DNA from: an uncultured Bacilli bacterium
Lineage (GTDB): Bacteria > Bacillota_I > Bacilli_A > RF39 > UBA660
Length of the DNA stretch: 64,000 bases
Reading direction: 5' to 3'
NCBI GenBank assembly: GCA_934168275.1
Contig: CAKPNA010000001.1
Span: 186,001-250,000, forward strand
Under the pieces are notes generated by a model. The model worked only from the letters and a program-made list of their open reading frames with translations. It made no database searches and was not told the DNA's origin. Numbering within the stretch: position 1 is the first letter of the stretch; every line of letters begins with the position of its first letter. Shown here in pieces: positions 36,701 to 45,556 of this stretch. The position numbers and the translations under genes were made by a program.

Positions 36701-38299
36701 TTACTTATGTTCTAGCAAGAATCCATCTTTTCTACTTTTTCCATTTATTTCTAATTTTATTGTGTCATTCATAAAGTTTAATTTCCATTCAAAATAATCT
36801 TTATGAACTATTATTTTTTCAATAAATTCTTCTATTATTTTTTCATCAACACCATTATAGTTAATGTCTAATAATTTACGAATACTAGCTTTCGCTTTTT
36901 CTACTCTTACATCTAGTGGTTCTATGGATTCATATTTCTTCTCTAACTCACTTATTTCTATTTTATATTTTTCTATTCTGCTTGATAACTTCTTTTGAAA
37001 TATATCATACATAGTTAAATCAATAGTTTGATCTAAATACGAATCAATTAATTTATCTAATTTTGCTGTTTCATTTTCTACTAATTGTTTTAATTCACTA
37101 ATTCTTTGTTTTATTTTTTTCTCAGGATATTCTTCCATATCTATTCCTCTTATTAACCTATCATATAGCTCTTTTCTATTATTGATATCCTGTGTAAGAT
37201 TTCTGAATATTGCTTCAGCCATGTATTGTAACTTCCACTCTTGAACTTCTTTAACTTCACAACTTTCTTTAAACCTATTTTTCGGATGAATTTTCTTGTT
37301 ATAGCAAACATAACAATATGTTGTATTGTATTTATTCTTATGATATATTTTTCTATTAAAGTTAGATCCACATTCACATATTAGTTTCTTACTCCAAATA
37401 TTTTTGGCCACACCATTTGCTTGTCTTCTTCCTATTTTTATTGGTTTAGAATGACTATCCATTATTTGCTGAACTTTTTTAAAATCTTCTTTTGATACAA
37501 GCGGTTCATGATTACCTTCTACTATTACTTGTTCAACTTCACCATAATTCATTTTAGGTTTTTGTTCTAGATAATCTGGTATATATGATTTTCTATAAAC
37601 TATAGTACCAGAATAAAAAGGATTTCTTAATACTCTTGATATATAGGATGGACTCCAACTAGTTAATCCAGTTGATGTTTTTGCTTCTCTTCTTGTTAAT
37701 TCATCTGCTATTACTACAGTACCTTTACCATTTAAATACTCTGAATAGATAAATTTTACTATTTCAGCCTGTTCTTCGTTAACAACTAAATTTTTGCCAA
37801 CTTTATCATACCCAAGTATATTACCTGTTCCATAGAATACTCCATTTTGAAATGATATCATCTGACCCGCTTTAACTCTTTGGGAAGTTTTTTTGCTTTC
37901 ATTTTGAGCTAATGTTGCCATAATTGTAAGTTTTAGTTCTCCATCTTCATCATTAAATGTCCAAATATTATCTTCAGTGAAATAAACTTCTACTCCAATC
38001 TTTTTTAACCTTCTAGTTTCTTGAAGAGTATCAACTGTATTTCTTGCAAATCTTGATACTTCACGAGTAACTATTAAATCAAATCTGCCCTCTTTAGCGT
38101 CTTCCAACATTCTTATAAAATTTTTTCTCTTCTTAGTAGACGTTCCAAATATTCCTTCATCAATATATCTATCATAAAGAATCCAATCAGGATGTTGTTT
38201 TAGAATGCCATCATAGTACTGAACTTGATTTTCTAATGCTGATAATTGAGCTTCATGTTCTGTTGAAACTCTAGCATATATTGCTACTTTTCTTTTCAT
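36701..38299 (-). CDS. Large serine recombinase
   Basis: 532 residues. The N-terminal resolvase domain has YARVSTEHEAQ with the nucleophile Ser near 12, and VSRFARNTVDTLQETRRLKKIGV. The recombinase domain is around GILGYDKVGKNLVVNEEQAEIVKFIYSEYLNGKGTVVIADEL (in part). A zinc-ribbon region (CECGSNFN...CYVC) is near 330, followed by a coiled-coil segment (390-470) that controls direction of recombination. All are standard for integrases of mobilizable elements and phages. The start follows GAGGTGAT. It is the only mobility gene in the window and no att sites could be fixed. Confidence 0.95.
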   Translation of the reverse strand: MKRKVAIYARVSTEHEAQLSALENQVQYYDGILKQHPDWILYDRYIDEGIFGTSTKKRKNFIRMLEDAKEGRFDLIVTREVSRFARNTVDTLQETRRLKKIGVEVYFTEDNIWTFNDEDGELKLTIMATLAQNESKKTSQRVKAGQMISFQNGVFYGTGNILGYDKVGKNLVVNEEQAEIVKFIYSEYLNGKGTVVIADELTRREAKTSTGLTSWSPSYISRVLRNPFYSGTIVYRKSYIPDYLEQKPKMNYGEVEQVIVEGNHEPLVSKEDFKKVQQIMDSHSKPIKIGRRQANGVAKNIWSKKLICECGSNFNRKIYHKNKYNTTYCYVCYNKKIHPKNRFKESCEVKEVQEWKLQYMAEAIFRNLTQDINNRKELYDRLIRGIDMEEYPEKKIKQRISELKQLVENETAKLDKLIDSYLDQTIDLTMYDIFQKKLSSRIEKYKIEISELEKKYESIEPLDVRVEKAKASIRKLLDINYNGVDEKIIEEFIEKIIVHKDYFEWKLNFMNDTIKLEINGKSRKDGFLLEHK

Positions 38300-38366
38300 T
38301 TAATCACCTCGACATTTAAATTATTATATTTATAAAAAATAGTCTAAGGTGCGATTAAAGCACAAT

Positions 38367-38388
38367 AAAAAGAAGTATTTCTACCTCT
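38367..38388 (-). terminator. Terminator of the 487-aa gene
   Basis: AGAGGTA, loop GAAA, TACTTCT then TTTT on the minus strand, 38 nt after the gene's stop. Confidence 0.7.
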
Positions 38389-38425
38389 TTTAACTATAAT
38401 TTTTACAATTGAATAATTTACTTTT

Positions 38426-39889
38426 TTAGTAACCACTTCTTAATTGTTTTATACACATCTTATCTTTAGGATATATTCTATCTCTATCAACTAATACTAA
38501 AGGACATTGTCTAAACCAAACCGGTACTTTTTCTGGATTTAAACAATCAGCATCACGATAAGTATCTAATAGCATAGTATTTTCACCACATGGCCCTTTA
38601 GTTAATGTATCTGTTCTTCTATAACCTAATCTATCAAGAGCTAAATCAAAATATCTAAAATATTTAGGATCAATATTATCGGCTCTTCTGGTCAAATATT
38701 TTTGAACTTCTAAACCACCATCAACAATACCCTTTTTATCTCTTATATATATTTCTTCATAGTTCTTAGCAATTAAATATAGATTTGGACATATAACATC
38801 TTCATAAGACCATTTTGTTTTTACTAGTTTAATAACATAATCCCCAATTCTATAACAATCACAAGTTGTTCCTCCACCTACAAAACCATATTTCTTGCTT
38901 TGACTTAATTCCATGTATTTTTCAGTCCACTCTTCAAGTAATCGCCCCAAACCACAACGATATATAGATTCAAATTCACGACTTTTATCTTCTTCAAGAA
39001 AATATCTTATACGATAAGCAAAATCATCTAACAATTCTTGACTTATCTTCGCTTTATGTCTTAAATATAAAGGAAAACGATAATCAGCTGATGTACGAAA
39101 TAATGCATCAGCATCTTCGCTAAAGATACTTTCTTTTTTTTCTTTATTAGGATCGCTTAATAATCTGTGTGTATCTGGATCAACAAGCCATTTATCTGCT
39201 AATAATTCTGAAGCTAAATAATTATACTTGTAATCTTTAAGAATAAATTCTTTTAATTTTTTATAATCTTTTTCACGATTATTTGTTAGTAATAAAACCG
39301 CTAATTTAGAAATATCATCTGGGTTCATTAATCGTGGCAAAAACGTTAATTGTTCGAATGGTTCATAAGTAACTGAAGTTGTGTATTTGGTAATATCATC
39401 ATATACTGTATCTATTTGATCTGGATAATTCTTAATTAAATAATCCATAAATAAATAACGAATATGTAAATCTGAATATCTTGATAATATATGAATCAAT
39501 TCTCTATTATCACTATCAAAAGCATATTTAACAATGCAATCAAAATACTTTGTATCTTCATTAAGAGTTAAGAAGTAATCAAAATTTTCATACAATATTT
39601 TAAGACCTAAAGGAGAATTATTCAAAATATTATTTAACATTTCTGGAGTTACTTTTCTAATATCTAGCAACTCATATGCAACATCTGTAAATTCAGGTAT
39701 ATCATAGATAATATTAAAGCAAAAAGATGGTAAATCCACTTTTAATTTAGGAAGAAAGCCATTTATTATATCTATTCTATTTGGTGCTTTTCTAACATTT
39801 TCTATTAAGTGTTCATAATCATATGGTGTACAACGAAAAACAAATTCAACTTTACCATCTTTTAAATATTCTAATGTATTAAGAGCCAT
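38426..39889 (-). CDS. Unknown protein, 487 aa, with kinase-like segment
   Basis: Not recognised as a named family. It is soluble and helical (residues 1-330, repeat-like, with many Tyr, Asp and Leu). Residues 340-400 carry YGFVGGGTTCDCYRIGDYVIKLVK, which looks like a glycine-rich loop plus lysine of a protein-kinase fold. VPVWFRQCPLVLVDRDRIYP follows. No clear HRD or DFG motif is seen, so a pseudokinase is possible. Near-canonical AAAGGAGG precedes the ATG. It has its own terminator. It adjoins the recombinase element but shows no mobility signature. Confidence 0.6.
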   Translation of the reverse strand: MALNTLEYLKDGKVEFVFRCTPYDYEHLIENVRKAPNRIDIINGFLPKLKVDLPSFCFNIIYDIPEFTDVAYELLDIRKVTPEMLNNILNNSPLGLKILYENFDYFLTLNEDTKYFDCIVKYAFDSDNRELIHILSRYSDLHIRYLFMDYLIKNYPDQIDTVYDDITKYTTSVTYEPFEQLTFLPRLMNPDDISKLAVLLLTNNREKDYKKLKEFILKDYKYNYLASELLADKWLVDPDTHRLLSDPNKEKKESIFSEDADALFRTSADYRFPLYLRHKAKISQELLDDFAYRIRYFLEEDKSREFESIYRCGLGRLLEEWTEKYMELSQSKKYGFVGGGTTCDCYRIGDYVIKLVKTKWSYEDVICPNLYLIAKNYEEIYIRDKKGIVDGGLEVQKYLTRRADNIDPKYFRYFDLALDRLGYRRTDTLTKGPCGENTMLLDTYRDADCLNPEKVPVWFRQCPLVLVDRDRIYPKDKMCIKQLRSGY

Positions 39890-39983
39890 ATAATCCTCCT
39901 TTTTGACTTGTTATTATATCACAAAAAAGAAAAAATTTCTATTTTTTATAATTGTTTAACAAAAATGTTACTAAATAGAAACT

Positions 39984-40454
39984 TTACATAATTATTTTCT
40001 CCATTTCAAAGTTTAATTTCCATTCAAGATATTCATCATCCGATATTTCAAAATTTTCTCTTTTTTCTCTCATTTGTTGCCATTGATGAATTGCATTTAA
40101 AACAACCGCATTATATTCAGTATCTTCATGACTGTCACAATCAAATTTTATATCATAATATGGAAATTCTTCTTCTAACCACATATGAAAGCAAATAACA
40201 TCTATTGGATTATTAAAATCATATTTCTTTATAGCATTAACACTTACTTCGTATAACTCTGCTATTTCTTTTAGCCTTCCTTTACTTGGTGCCCTATAGT
40301 TGGTTTCATAACTATTAAAAGTTTTATGTGGATCTTTGCCTCCAAAGCCAAAATATTCTGCCACATCATCTGCACTCATATGTCTATATTTTCTTACATA
40401 CTCAAGTCTTGCTCCTTGAGATAGATTTTTTAAAGTTGGTTTAACATAATACAT
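39984..40454 (-). CDS. XRE-like regulator with Clostridia-type C-terminus
   Basis: 157 residues from ATG 40454 (MYYVKPTLKNLSQGARLEYV). Residues 15-80 form a helix-turn-helix (MSADDVAEYFGFGGKDPHKTFNSYETNYRAPSKGRLKEIAELYEV, in part). The rest is a small helical domain ending EYLEWKLNFEMEKI. AAAGGA lies 9 nt before ATG 40454; two more in-frame ATGs are slightly upstream. It resembles orphan regulators found near mobile elements. Confidence 0.7.
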   Translation of the reverse strand: MYYVKPTLKNLSQGARLEYVRKYRHMSADDVAEYFGFGGKDPHKTFNSYETNYRAPSKGRLKEIAELYEVSVNAIKKYDFNNPIDVICFHMWLEEEFPYYDIKFDCDSHEDTEYNAVVLNAIHQWQQMREKRENFEISDDEYLEWKLNFEMEKIIM

Positions 40455-40491
40455 TTTCATCATTCCTTTCTTATTTGTGTATTTTCTCAAC

Positions 40492-40529
40492 AAAAAATAG
40501 TCGTCCGAACTATATTGCGACTATTTTTT
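40492..40529. terminator. 12-bp inverted repeat, probable terminator
   Basis: AAAAAATAGTCG (40492-40503) and CGACTATTTTTT (40518-40529) form a perfect stem between ppdK's terminator and the XRE gene. It could terminate either strand. Confidence 0.6.
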
Positions 40530-40612
40530 ATTAAAATACAACATTTTTATTACTACACTAGCTAACACTTATTTATTCTTTTGTTTATCAATCTTTTCTT
40601 TTTATTGCAACG

Positions 40613-40636
40613 AAAAAAAGAGCTTTTCAGCTCTTT
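40613..40636 (-). terminator. Terminator of ppdK
   Basis: AAAGAGCT, loop GAAA, AGCTCTTT then TTTT on the minus strand, 33 nt after ppdK. Confidence 0.85.
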
Positions 40637-40668
40637 CATATTATTTTATTTTAGTACGCTTATGCGTT

Positions 40669-43302
40669 CTATTTTTCACTCGCTTTGATAGCAGCTTGAG
40701 CAGCAGCAAGTCTAGCAATAGGTACTCTAAATGGTGAGCAAGAAACGTATGTTAATCCAACATTATGACAGAATTCAACACTAGATGGATCTCCACCATG
40801 TTCTCCACAAATACCAAGTTTAATATTTGGTCTTGTAGCCTTACCTTTTTCTACCGCCATTTTAACTAATTGACCAACACCTACTTGATCTAATTTAGCA
40901 AATGGATCTTGTTCATAAATCTTCTTTTCATAGTATGCACTTAAGAACTTACCAGCATCATCTCTAGAAAAACCAAATGTCATTTGCGTTAAGTCATTAG
41001 TACCAAATGAGAAGAATTCAGCTTCAGTAGCAATTGCATCAGCAGTTAATGCTGCTCTTGGTATTTCAATCATAGTACCAATATGATATTCCATATCAGA
41101 ACCTTTTTCTTTCTTAACAAGTTCAGCAGTTTCTACTACTATATCTTTAACATATTTTAATTCTTTAACTTCTCCAACAAGTGGAATCATAATTTCAGGA
41201 ACAATATCGTATCCTTCTTCTTCATGAACTTCAATTGCAGCTTCCATTAAAGCACGAGTTTGCATTCTAGCAATTTCCGGATAAGTAACTGCTAAACGGC
41301 ATCCTCTATGACCCATCATTGGGTTAAATTCATGTAATTCATTACATACATCAATAATATGTTCTACAGTCATTCCCATAGCTTCAGCAAGTTCTTTCAT
41401 TTCAGCTTCTGTTTTAGGAATAAACTCATGAAGTGGTGGATCAATATAACGAACTGTCATAGGTAATCCTTTTAATTCCTTATACATTTCTTTAAAGTCA
41501 CCTTTTTGATATGGAATTAATAAACTTAGATATTTTTCTCTATCTTCAACTGTTTCAGATAAAATCATTCTTCTTAAGTTAAATATTCTTTCTTCATCAA
41601 AGAACATATGTTCTGTACGACAAAGTCCAATACCTTCAGCACCTAATTCAATAGCTTTTCTAGTATCTTTTGGTGTATCAGCATTAGTTCTAACGCCTAA
41701 CTTACGATATTTATCAGCCCATGCCATAACACGGCCAAATTCACCTGCTATAGTAGCATCAACTGTTGGAATAGCACCATCATAAATATTACCAGTAGTA
41801 CCATCAATAGAAATTATATCTCCTTCATGATATACTTTACCAGCTAAAGTAAATTCTTTCTTAGCTTCATTCATTATAATATCGCCACAACCAGATACAC
41901 AGCAAGTACCCATACCACGAGCAACAACTGCTGCATGAGATGTCATACCACCACGTACTGTTAAAATACCTTGAGCAGCTTTCATACCTGTAATATCTTC
42001 AGGAGAAGTTTCAAGTCTAACTAATACAACTTTCTCTCCTTTACCACCGATACCATAAGTAGCAGCATCTTCAGCAGTAAATACAACTTTACCACAAGCA
42101 GCACCAGGAGAAGCACCCAAACCTTTTCCGACAGGCATAGCGGCCTTTAAAGCTTTACTATCAAATTGAGGATGTAATAATGTATCTAAGTTTCTAGGAT
42201 CAATCATTAATACAGCTTCTTCTTCAGTTCTCATTCCTTCATCAACTAAATCACAAGCAATCTTTAAAGCAGCTTGAGCAGTTCTCTTACCATTTCTTGT
42301 TTGTAGCATATATAATTTACCATGTTCTACAGTAAATTCCATATCTTGCATATCACGATAATGGTTCTCTAAAGTAGTACATACTTTTTTAAATTCTTCA
42401 AAAGCTTCAGGGAATTTATCAGCCATTTCAGATATCTTCATTGGAGTTCTAACACCAGCAACAACATCTTCGCCTTGCGCATTAGTTAAGAATTCACCAA
42501 ATAAACCTTTTTCACCTGTAGCAGGGTCTCTTGTAAAGGCAACACCTGTACCACAATCATCTCCCATATTACCAAATGCCATTGATTGAACATTAACAGC
42601 AGTTCCCCAAGAATATGGAATATCATTATCTCTACGATAAACATTAGCACGCGGATTATCCCAAGATCTAAATACAGCCTTAATAGCACCCATTAATTGT
42701 TCTTTTGGATCATCAGGAAAATCTACACCAATCTTAGCTTTATATTCTTCTTTAAACTCTCTAGCTAATTCTTTTAAATCATCAGCAGTAAGTTCAACAT
42801 CTAACTTAACATTCTTTTCTTCTTTCATCTTATCGATTAATTGTTCAAAGTATTTCTTACCAACTTCCATAACAACATCAGAATACATTTGAATAAATCT
42901 ACGATAACAGTCCCAAGCCCATCTAGGATTATTAGACTTTTCTGCAAGAACATTAACTACTTCTTCATTTAAACCTAAATTAAGAATAGTATCCATCATA
43001 CCAGGCATACTAGCTCTAGCACCACTTCTAACAGAAACTAATAATGGATTTTCTTTATCTCCAAATTTCTTTCCTGTAATCTCTTCCATCTTAACAATAT
43101 ACTCATTAATTTGGCTTTGAATTTCATCATTAATTGTACGTCCATCTTCATAGTACTTAGTACAAGCTTCAGTAGTAATAGTAAATCCCTGTGGAACTGG
43201 CAAACCAATATTTGTCATTTCCGCTAAATTAGCACCTTTACCACCAAGAAGGTTTCTCATATCAGCATTACCTTCTGTAAACAAATAAACATATTTTGTC
43301 AT
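40669..43302 (-). CDS. ppdK: Pyruvate, phosphate dikinase
   Basis: 877 residues, full length. The N-terminal nucleotide-binding part has LLGGKGANLAEM, VSVRSGARASMPGMMDT and ERRxxQ-like segments. The central phosphohistidine domain has GGMTSHAAVVARGMGTCCVSG (His near 453). The C-terminal PEP/pyruvate TIM barrel has EGIGLCRTEHMFF, MGHRGCRL and FSFGTNDLTQMT. It interconverts PEP, AMP and PPi with pyruvate, ATP and Pi, and is common in anaerobic gut Bacillota. The start follows GAAAGGATG. It is monocistronic. Confidence 0.98.
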   Translation of the reverse strand: MTKYVYLFTEGNADMRNLLGGKGANLAEMTNIGLPVPQGFTITTEACTKYYEDGRTINDEIQSQINEYIVKMEEITGKKFGDKENPLLVSVRSGARASMPGMMDTILNLGLNEEVVNVLAEKSNNPRWAWDCYRRFIQMYSDVVMEVGKKYFEQLIDKMKEEKNVKLDVELTADDLKELAREFKEEYKAKIGVDFPDDPKEQLMGAIKAVFRSWDNPRANVYRRDNDIPYSWGTAVNVQSMAFGNMGDDCGTGVAFTRDPATGEKGLFGEFLTNAQGEDVVAGVRTPMKISEMADKFPEAFEEFKKVCTTLENHYRDMQDMEFTVEHGKLYMLQTRNGKRTAQAALKIACDLVDEGMRTEEEAVLMIDPRNLDTLLHPQFDSKALKAAMPVGKGLGASPGAACGKVVFTAEDAATYGIGGKGEKVVLVRLETSPEDITGMKAAQGILTVRGGMTSHAAVVARGMGTCCVSGCGDIIMNEAKKEFTLAGKVYHEGDIISIDGTTGNIYDGAIPTVDATIAGEFGRVMAWADKYRKLGVRTNADTPKDTRKAIELGAEGIGLCRTEHMFFDEERIFNLRRMILSETVEDREKYLSLLIPYQKGDFKEMYKELKGLPMTVRYIDPPLHEFIPKTEAEMKELAEAMGMTVEHIIDVCNELHEFNPMMGHRGCRLAVTYPEIARMQTRALMEAAIEVHEEEGYDIVPEIMIPLVGEVKELKYVKDIVVETAELVKKEKGSDMEYHIGTMIEIPRAALTADAIATEAEFFSFGTNDLTQMTFGFSRDDAGKFLSAYYEKKIYEQDPFAKLDQVGVGQLVKMAVEKGKATRPNIKLGICGEHGGDPSSVEFCHNVGLTYVSCSPFRVPIARLAAAQAAIKASEK

Positions 43303-43427
43303 TTTATCATCCTTTCATCAGTATGTTTTTATAATACCAAATCTAGACAAATAATTCAATAAAAATATCTAAATTTTACTTATAATTTACATAGAAAAAT
43401 ACTATTACTAATCTCTTAATAATAGTA

Positions 43428-44138
43428 CTAATTATTCTTACTTCTTTTTAATGTATTATCACTAACATTTTTATCTAAATTACCAAACGATTCCATTTTT
43501 GCTCTTATTTTTTTTAAACTACAATTTATAATTCTAGAAGTTTGAGATCGACTGATTCCAAACATATCTGCTATTTCTCGCTGCCCATATCTTTTATTAT
43601 TATAAAATCCAAAATAAAGCATTACTATTTTTCTGTCACGTTCATTCAAGCACTCCATGCTTTGTTGTAATAACTGCAATTCATAATTGTTATATTCATT
43701 TTCAACATAGTCTCTTTCAATATCTACTTTACTAGGAACAACATCTTCTAATTTCAAATCATTTCCATCTTTATCAACTGAAATAACATCATCAAAGTTT
43801 GAAACTTTACTATTCTTTTTCAAACTTCGTAAAAAATAATTTATCTCATTAATAATACATCTTCCAGCATACGTTGAAAACTCTCTACCTTTAGATATAT
43901 CATAAGTATCAACTGCTTTAATAAGTCCAAGACATCCAACTGAAACTAACTCTTTCTTATCATAATTAGTATCTTTAAAATTAGTTCTAACACAATAAGC
44001 AACCAATCTTATATTATGATTTATTAACTTTTCTCTTGCTTCCATATCTCCTTGTTTCATTCTATCATACAAAGTAAATATTTCTTCCTTACTTAATGAT
44101 TTAGGGAATTTACAAACAAACAAATCATCATATTTCAT
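43428..44138 (-). CDS. SigE/SigK-like sigma factor
   Basis: 236 residues. Region 2 is LISVGCLGLIKAVDTYDISKGREFSTYAGRCIINEINYFLR (in part), region 3 is short, and region 4 is GQREIADMFGISRSQTSRIINCSLKKI. The KDGNDLKLEDV linker matches SigE/SigK. No pro-sequence. The start follows TAGGTGGTGAT. It follows its paralogue 44156-44875 with 17 nt between and the two are probably cotranscribed. Confidence 0.9.
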   Translation of the reverse strand: MKYDDLFVCKFPKSLSKEEIFTLYDRMKQGDMEAREKLINHNIRLVAYCVRTNFKDTNYDKKELVSVGCLGLIKAVDTYDISKGREFSTYAGRCIINEINYFLRSLKKNSKVSNFDDVISVDKDGNDLKLEDVVPSKVDIERDYVENEYNNYELQLLQQSMECLNERDRKIVMLYFGFYNNKRYGQREIADMFGISRSQTSRIINCSLKKIRAKMESFGNLDKNVSDNTLKRSKNN

Positions 44139-44155
44139 ATAAAATCACCACCTAA

Positions 44156-44875
44156 CTAAATACTTCTACCTCTTTTTAATGTATCACTACTAACTTCGCT
44201 AACACTCAACTCTTCCATTCTATCTTTTAATTTATTTAAACTTCTTTTAATTACTATAGAAACACCTGCTTTACCAATATTCATCATCTTACCTATTTCT
44301 TCACAAGTATATCTTTTATTATTATAAAATCCAAAATATAACATTACTATTTCTCTATTACGATCGCTTAAACATTCCATACTTTGTTGTAATAACCTTA
44401 ACTGAATCTCATTATAGGCTTTTCTAACATATTCTTCTTCAACATCTACCCCACTAGAAATCATATTTTCTAATTTAATACTTGTATCTTCTTCATCATG
44501 ACTAATATCTTTCCAAAACAAATCATCAAAACTTAAAACTTTACTACTATTTTTTAACTTTTTTAAAAATGTTATTATTTCATTATAAATACAACTTCTA
44601 GCATACGTTGAAAATTCAACACTTTTAGATATATCATAAGTATCAACAGCCTTAACAAGGCCTTCACAACCAACTGCTACTAATTCTTCCTTATCACAAT
44701 CAGCATTCATAAATTTATTTAAAACAGTGTTTATAACTAACCCTATATTATTATTAATAAACTCTTCTCTAGCTTTCATATCCCCTTGTTTCATTCTATT
44801 AAATAATACTAATAATTCCTGTTTAGATAATCTTTTAGGAAACTCTTCTCTTAAAAATAAACTATCATTTTCCAT
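44156..44875 (-). CDS. SigE/SigK-like sigma factor, paralogue
   Basis: 239 residues. Region 2 is LVAVGCEGLVKAVDTYDISKSVEFSTYARSCIYNEIITFLKK (in part) and region 4 is CEEIGKMMNIGKAGVSIVIKRSLNKL. The open frame extends to 44896, but alignment with the downstream paralogue (MENDSLFL with MKYDDLFV) and GGTGGC before ATG 44875 favour the later start. Together with sigE at 2597, the window holds three members of this sigma group. The role is probably in a developmental (sporulation-like) programme. Confidence 0.88.
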   Translation of the reverse strand: MENDSLFLREEFPKRLSKQELLVLFNRMKQGDMKAREEFINNNIGLVINTVLNKFMNADCDKEELVAVGCEGLVKAVDTYDISKSVEFSTYARSCIYNEIITFLKKLKNSSKVLSFDDLFWKDISHDEEDTSIKLENMISSGVDVEEEYVRKAYNEIQLRLLQQSMECLSDRNREIVMLYFGFYNNKRYTCEEIGKMMNIGKAGVSIVIKRSLNKLKDRMEELSVSEVSSDTLKRGRSI

Positions 44876-44939
44876 ATAAAGCCACCATTCTCTCATTTAA
44901 GTAGCACCTATTATACCACAAATATAGAAAAATACTAGA

Positions 44940-45161
44940 TTATTTTAATACATCCAAAAAAGATTGAATCATATTAATATTATCTAGTACTTTATTTAAC
45001 TTATCTTTTCTAGTTAACTTATACTTATCTAACATATCATTATAAAAATCTTTAAATAAATAAGGATCTCTATTTAAATACTTATACCAATAACTATTCT
45101 CTCTAATAAATCTTTGTAATCTAGGATCAGATTTAATTTTATACTGAGTTTCTAAATCCAT
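44940..45161 (-). CDS. ylbE: YlbE-like protein
   Basis: 73 residues. SDPRLQRFIRENSYWYKYLNRDP, with the RFIREN...WY.L.R.P pattern, matches the YlbE family of Bacilli. Small and soluble. Its ATG overlaps the ylbD stop (TAATG), so translation is coupled. In Bacillus, ylbD and ylbE are adjacent, as here. The molecular role is unknown. Confidence 0.75.
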   Translation of the reverse strand: MDLETQYKIKSDPRLQRFIRENSYWYKYLNRDPYLFKDFYNDMLDKYKLTRKDKLNKVLDNINMIQSFLDVLK

Positions 45162-45523
45162 TAGTCTTCAAATCTCTTATATATAGCTCGTGGTTGATAA
45201 GTATTAGTTGTACCACTACTTCCTTTATTTACAAACAATTCTGAAAATAGTCCTAAAGCTTTCTGTAAAGAAGTAATACCATTTTGTACTTTATCCACAT
45301 CAATATTTTTAGCCATATTAACTAAATCATTTAAACTAGTTGATTTACTAGCTTTATTTTCTTCCACAGTAGGCTTTAAATACTTCTCCCAAGCTTTATT
45401 ATCCTCTCCATACAAGTCATACACTTCATATATTTTTTGCCAAGAATCATTATTATTTTTTACATACGTTATTAAAGATGGATTCTTTCTAACAAATGAT
45501 TTAAAATCATCAATATTAGCCAT
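45161..45523 (-). CDS. ylbD: YlbD-like coat/spore-associated protein
   Basis: 120 residues from ATG 45523 (MANIDDFKSFVRKNPSLITYV). It contains NNDSWQKIYEVYDLYGEDNKAWEKYL (in part), the YlbD-family signature, then a helical C-terminus. AGGTGATTT lies before ATG 45523; the upstream in-frame ATG has no ribosome site. In B. subtilis YlbD is a putative spore coat protein. Operon order is lon, ylbD, ylbE. Confidence 0.75.
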   Translation of the reverse strand: MANIDDFKSFVRKNPSLITYVKNNNDSWQKIYEVYDLYGEDNKAWEKYLKPTVEENKASKSTSLNDLVNMAKNIDVDKVQNGITSLQKALGLFSELFVNKGSSGTTNTYQPRAIYKRFED

Positions 45524-45556
45524 ATAAATCACCTATTACATTATATGCAATAAATA

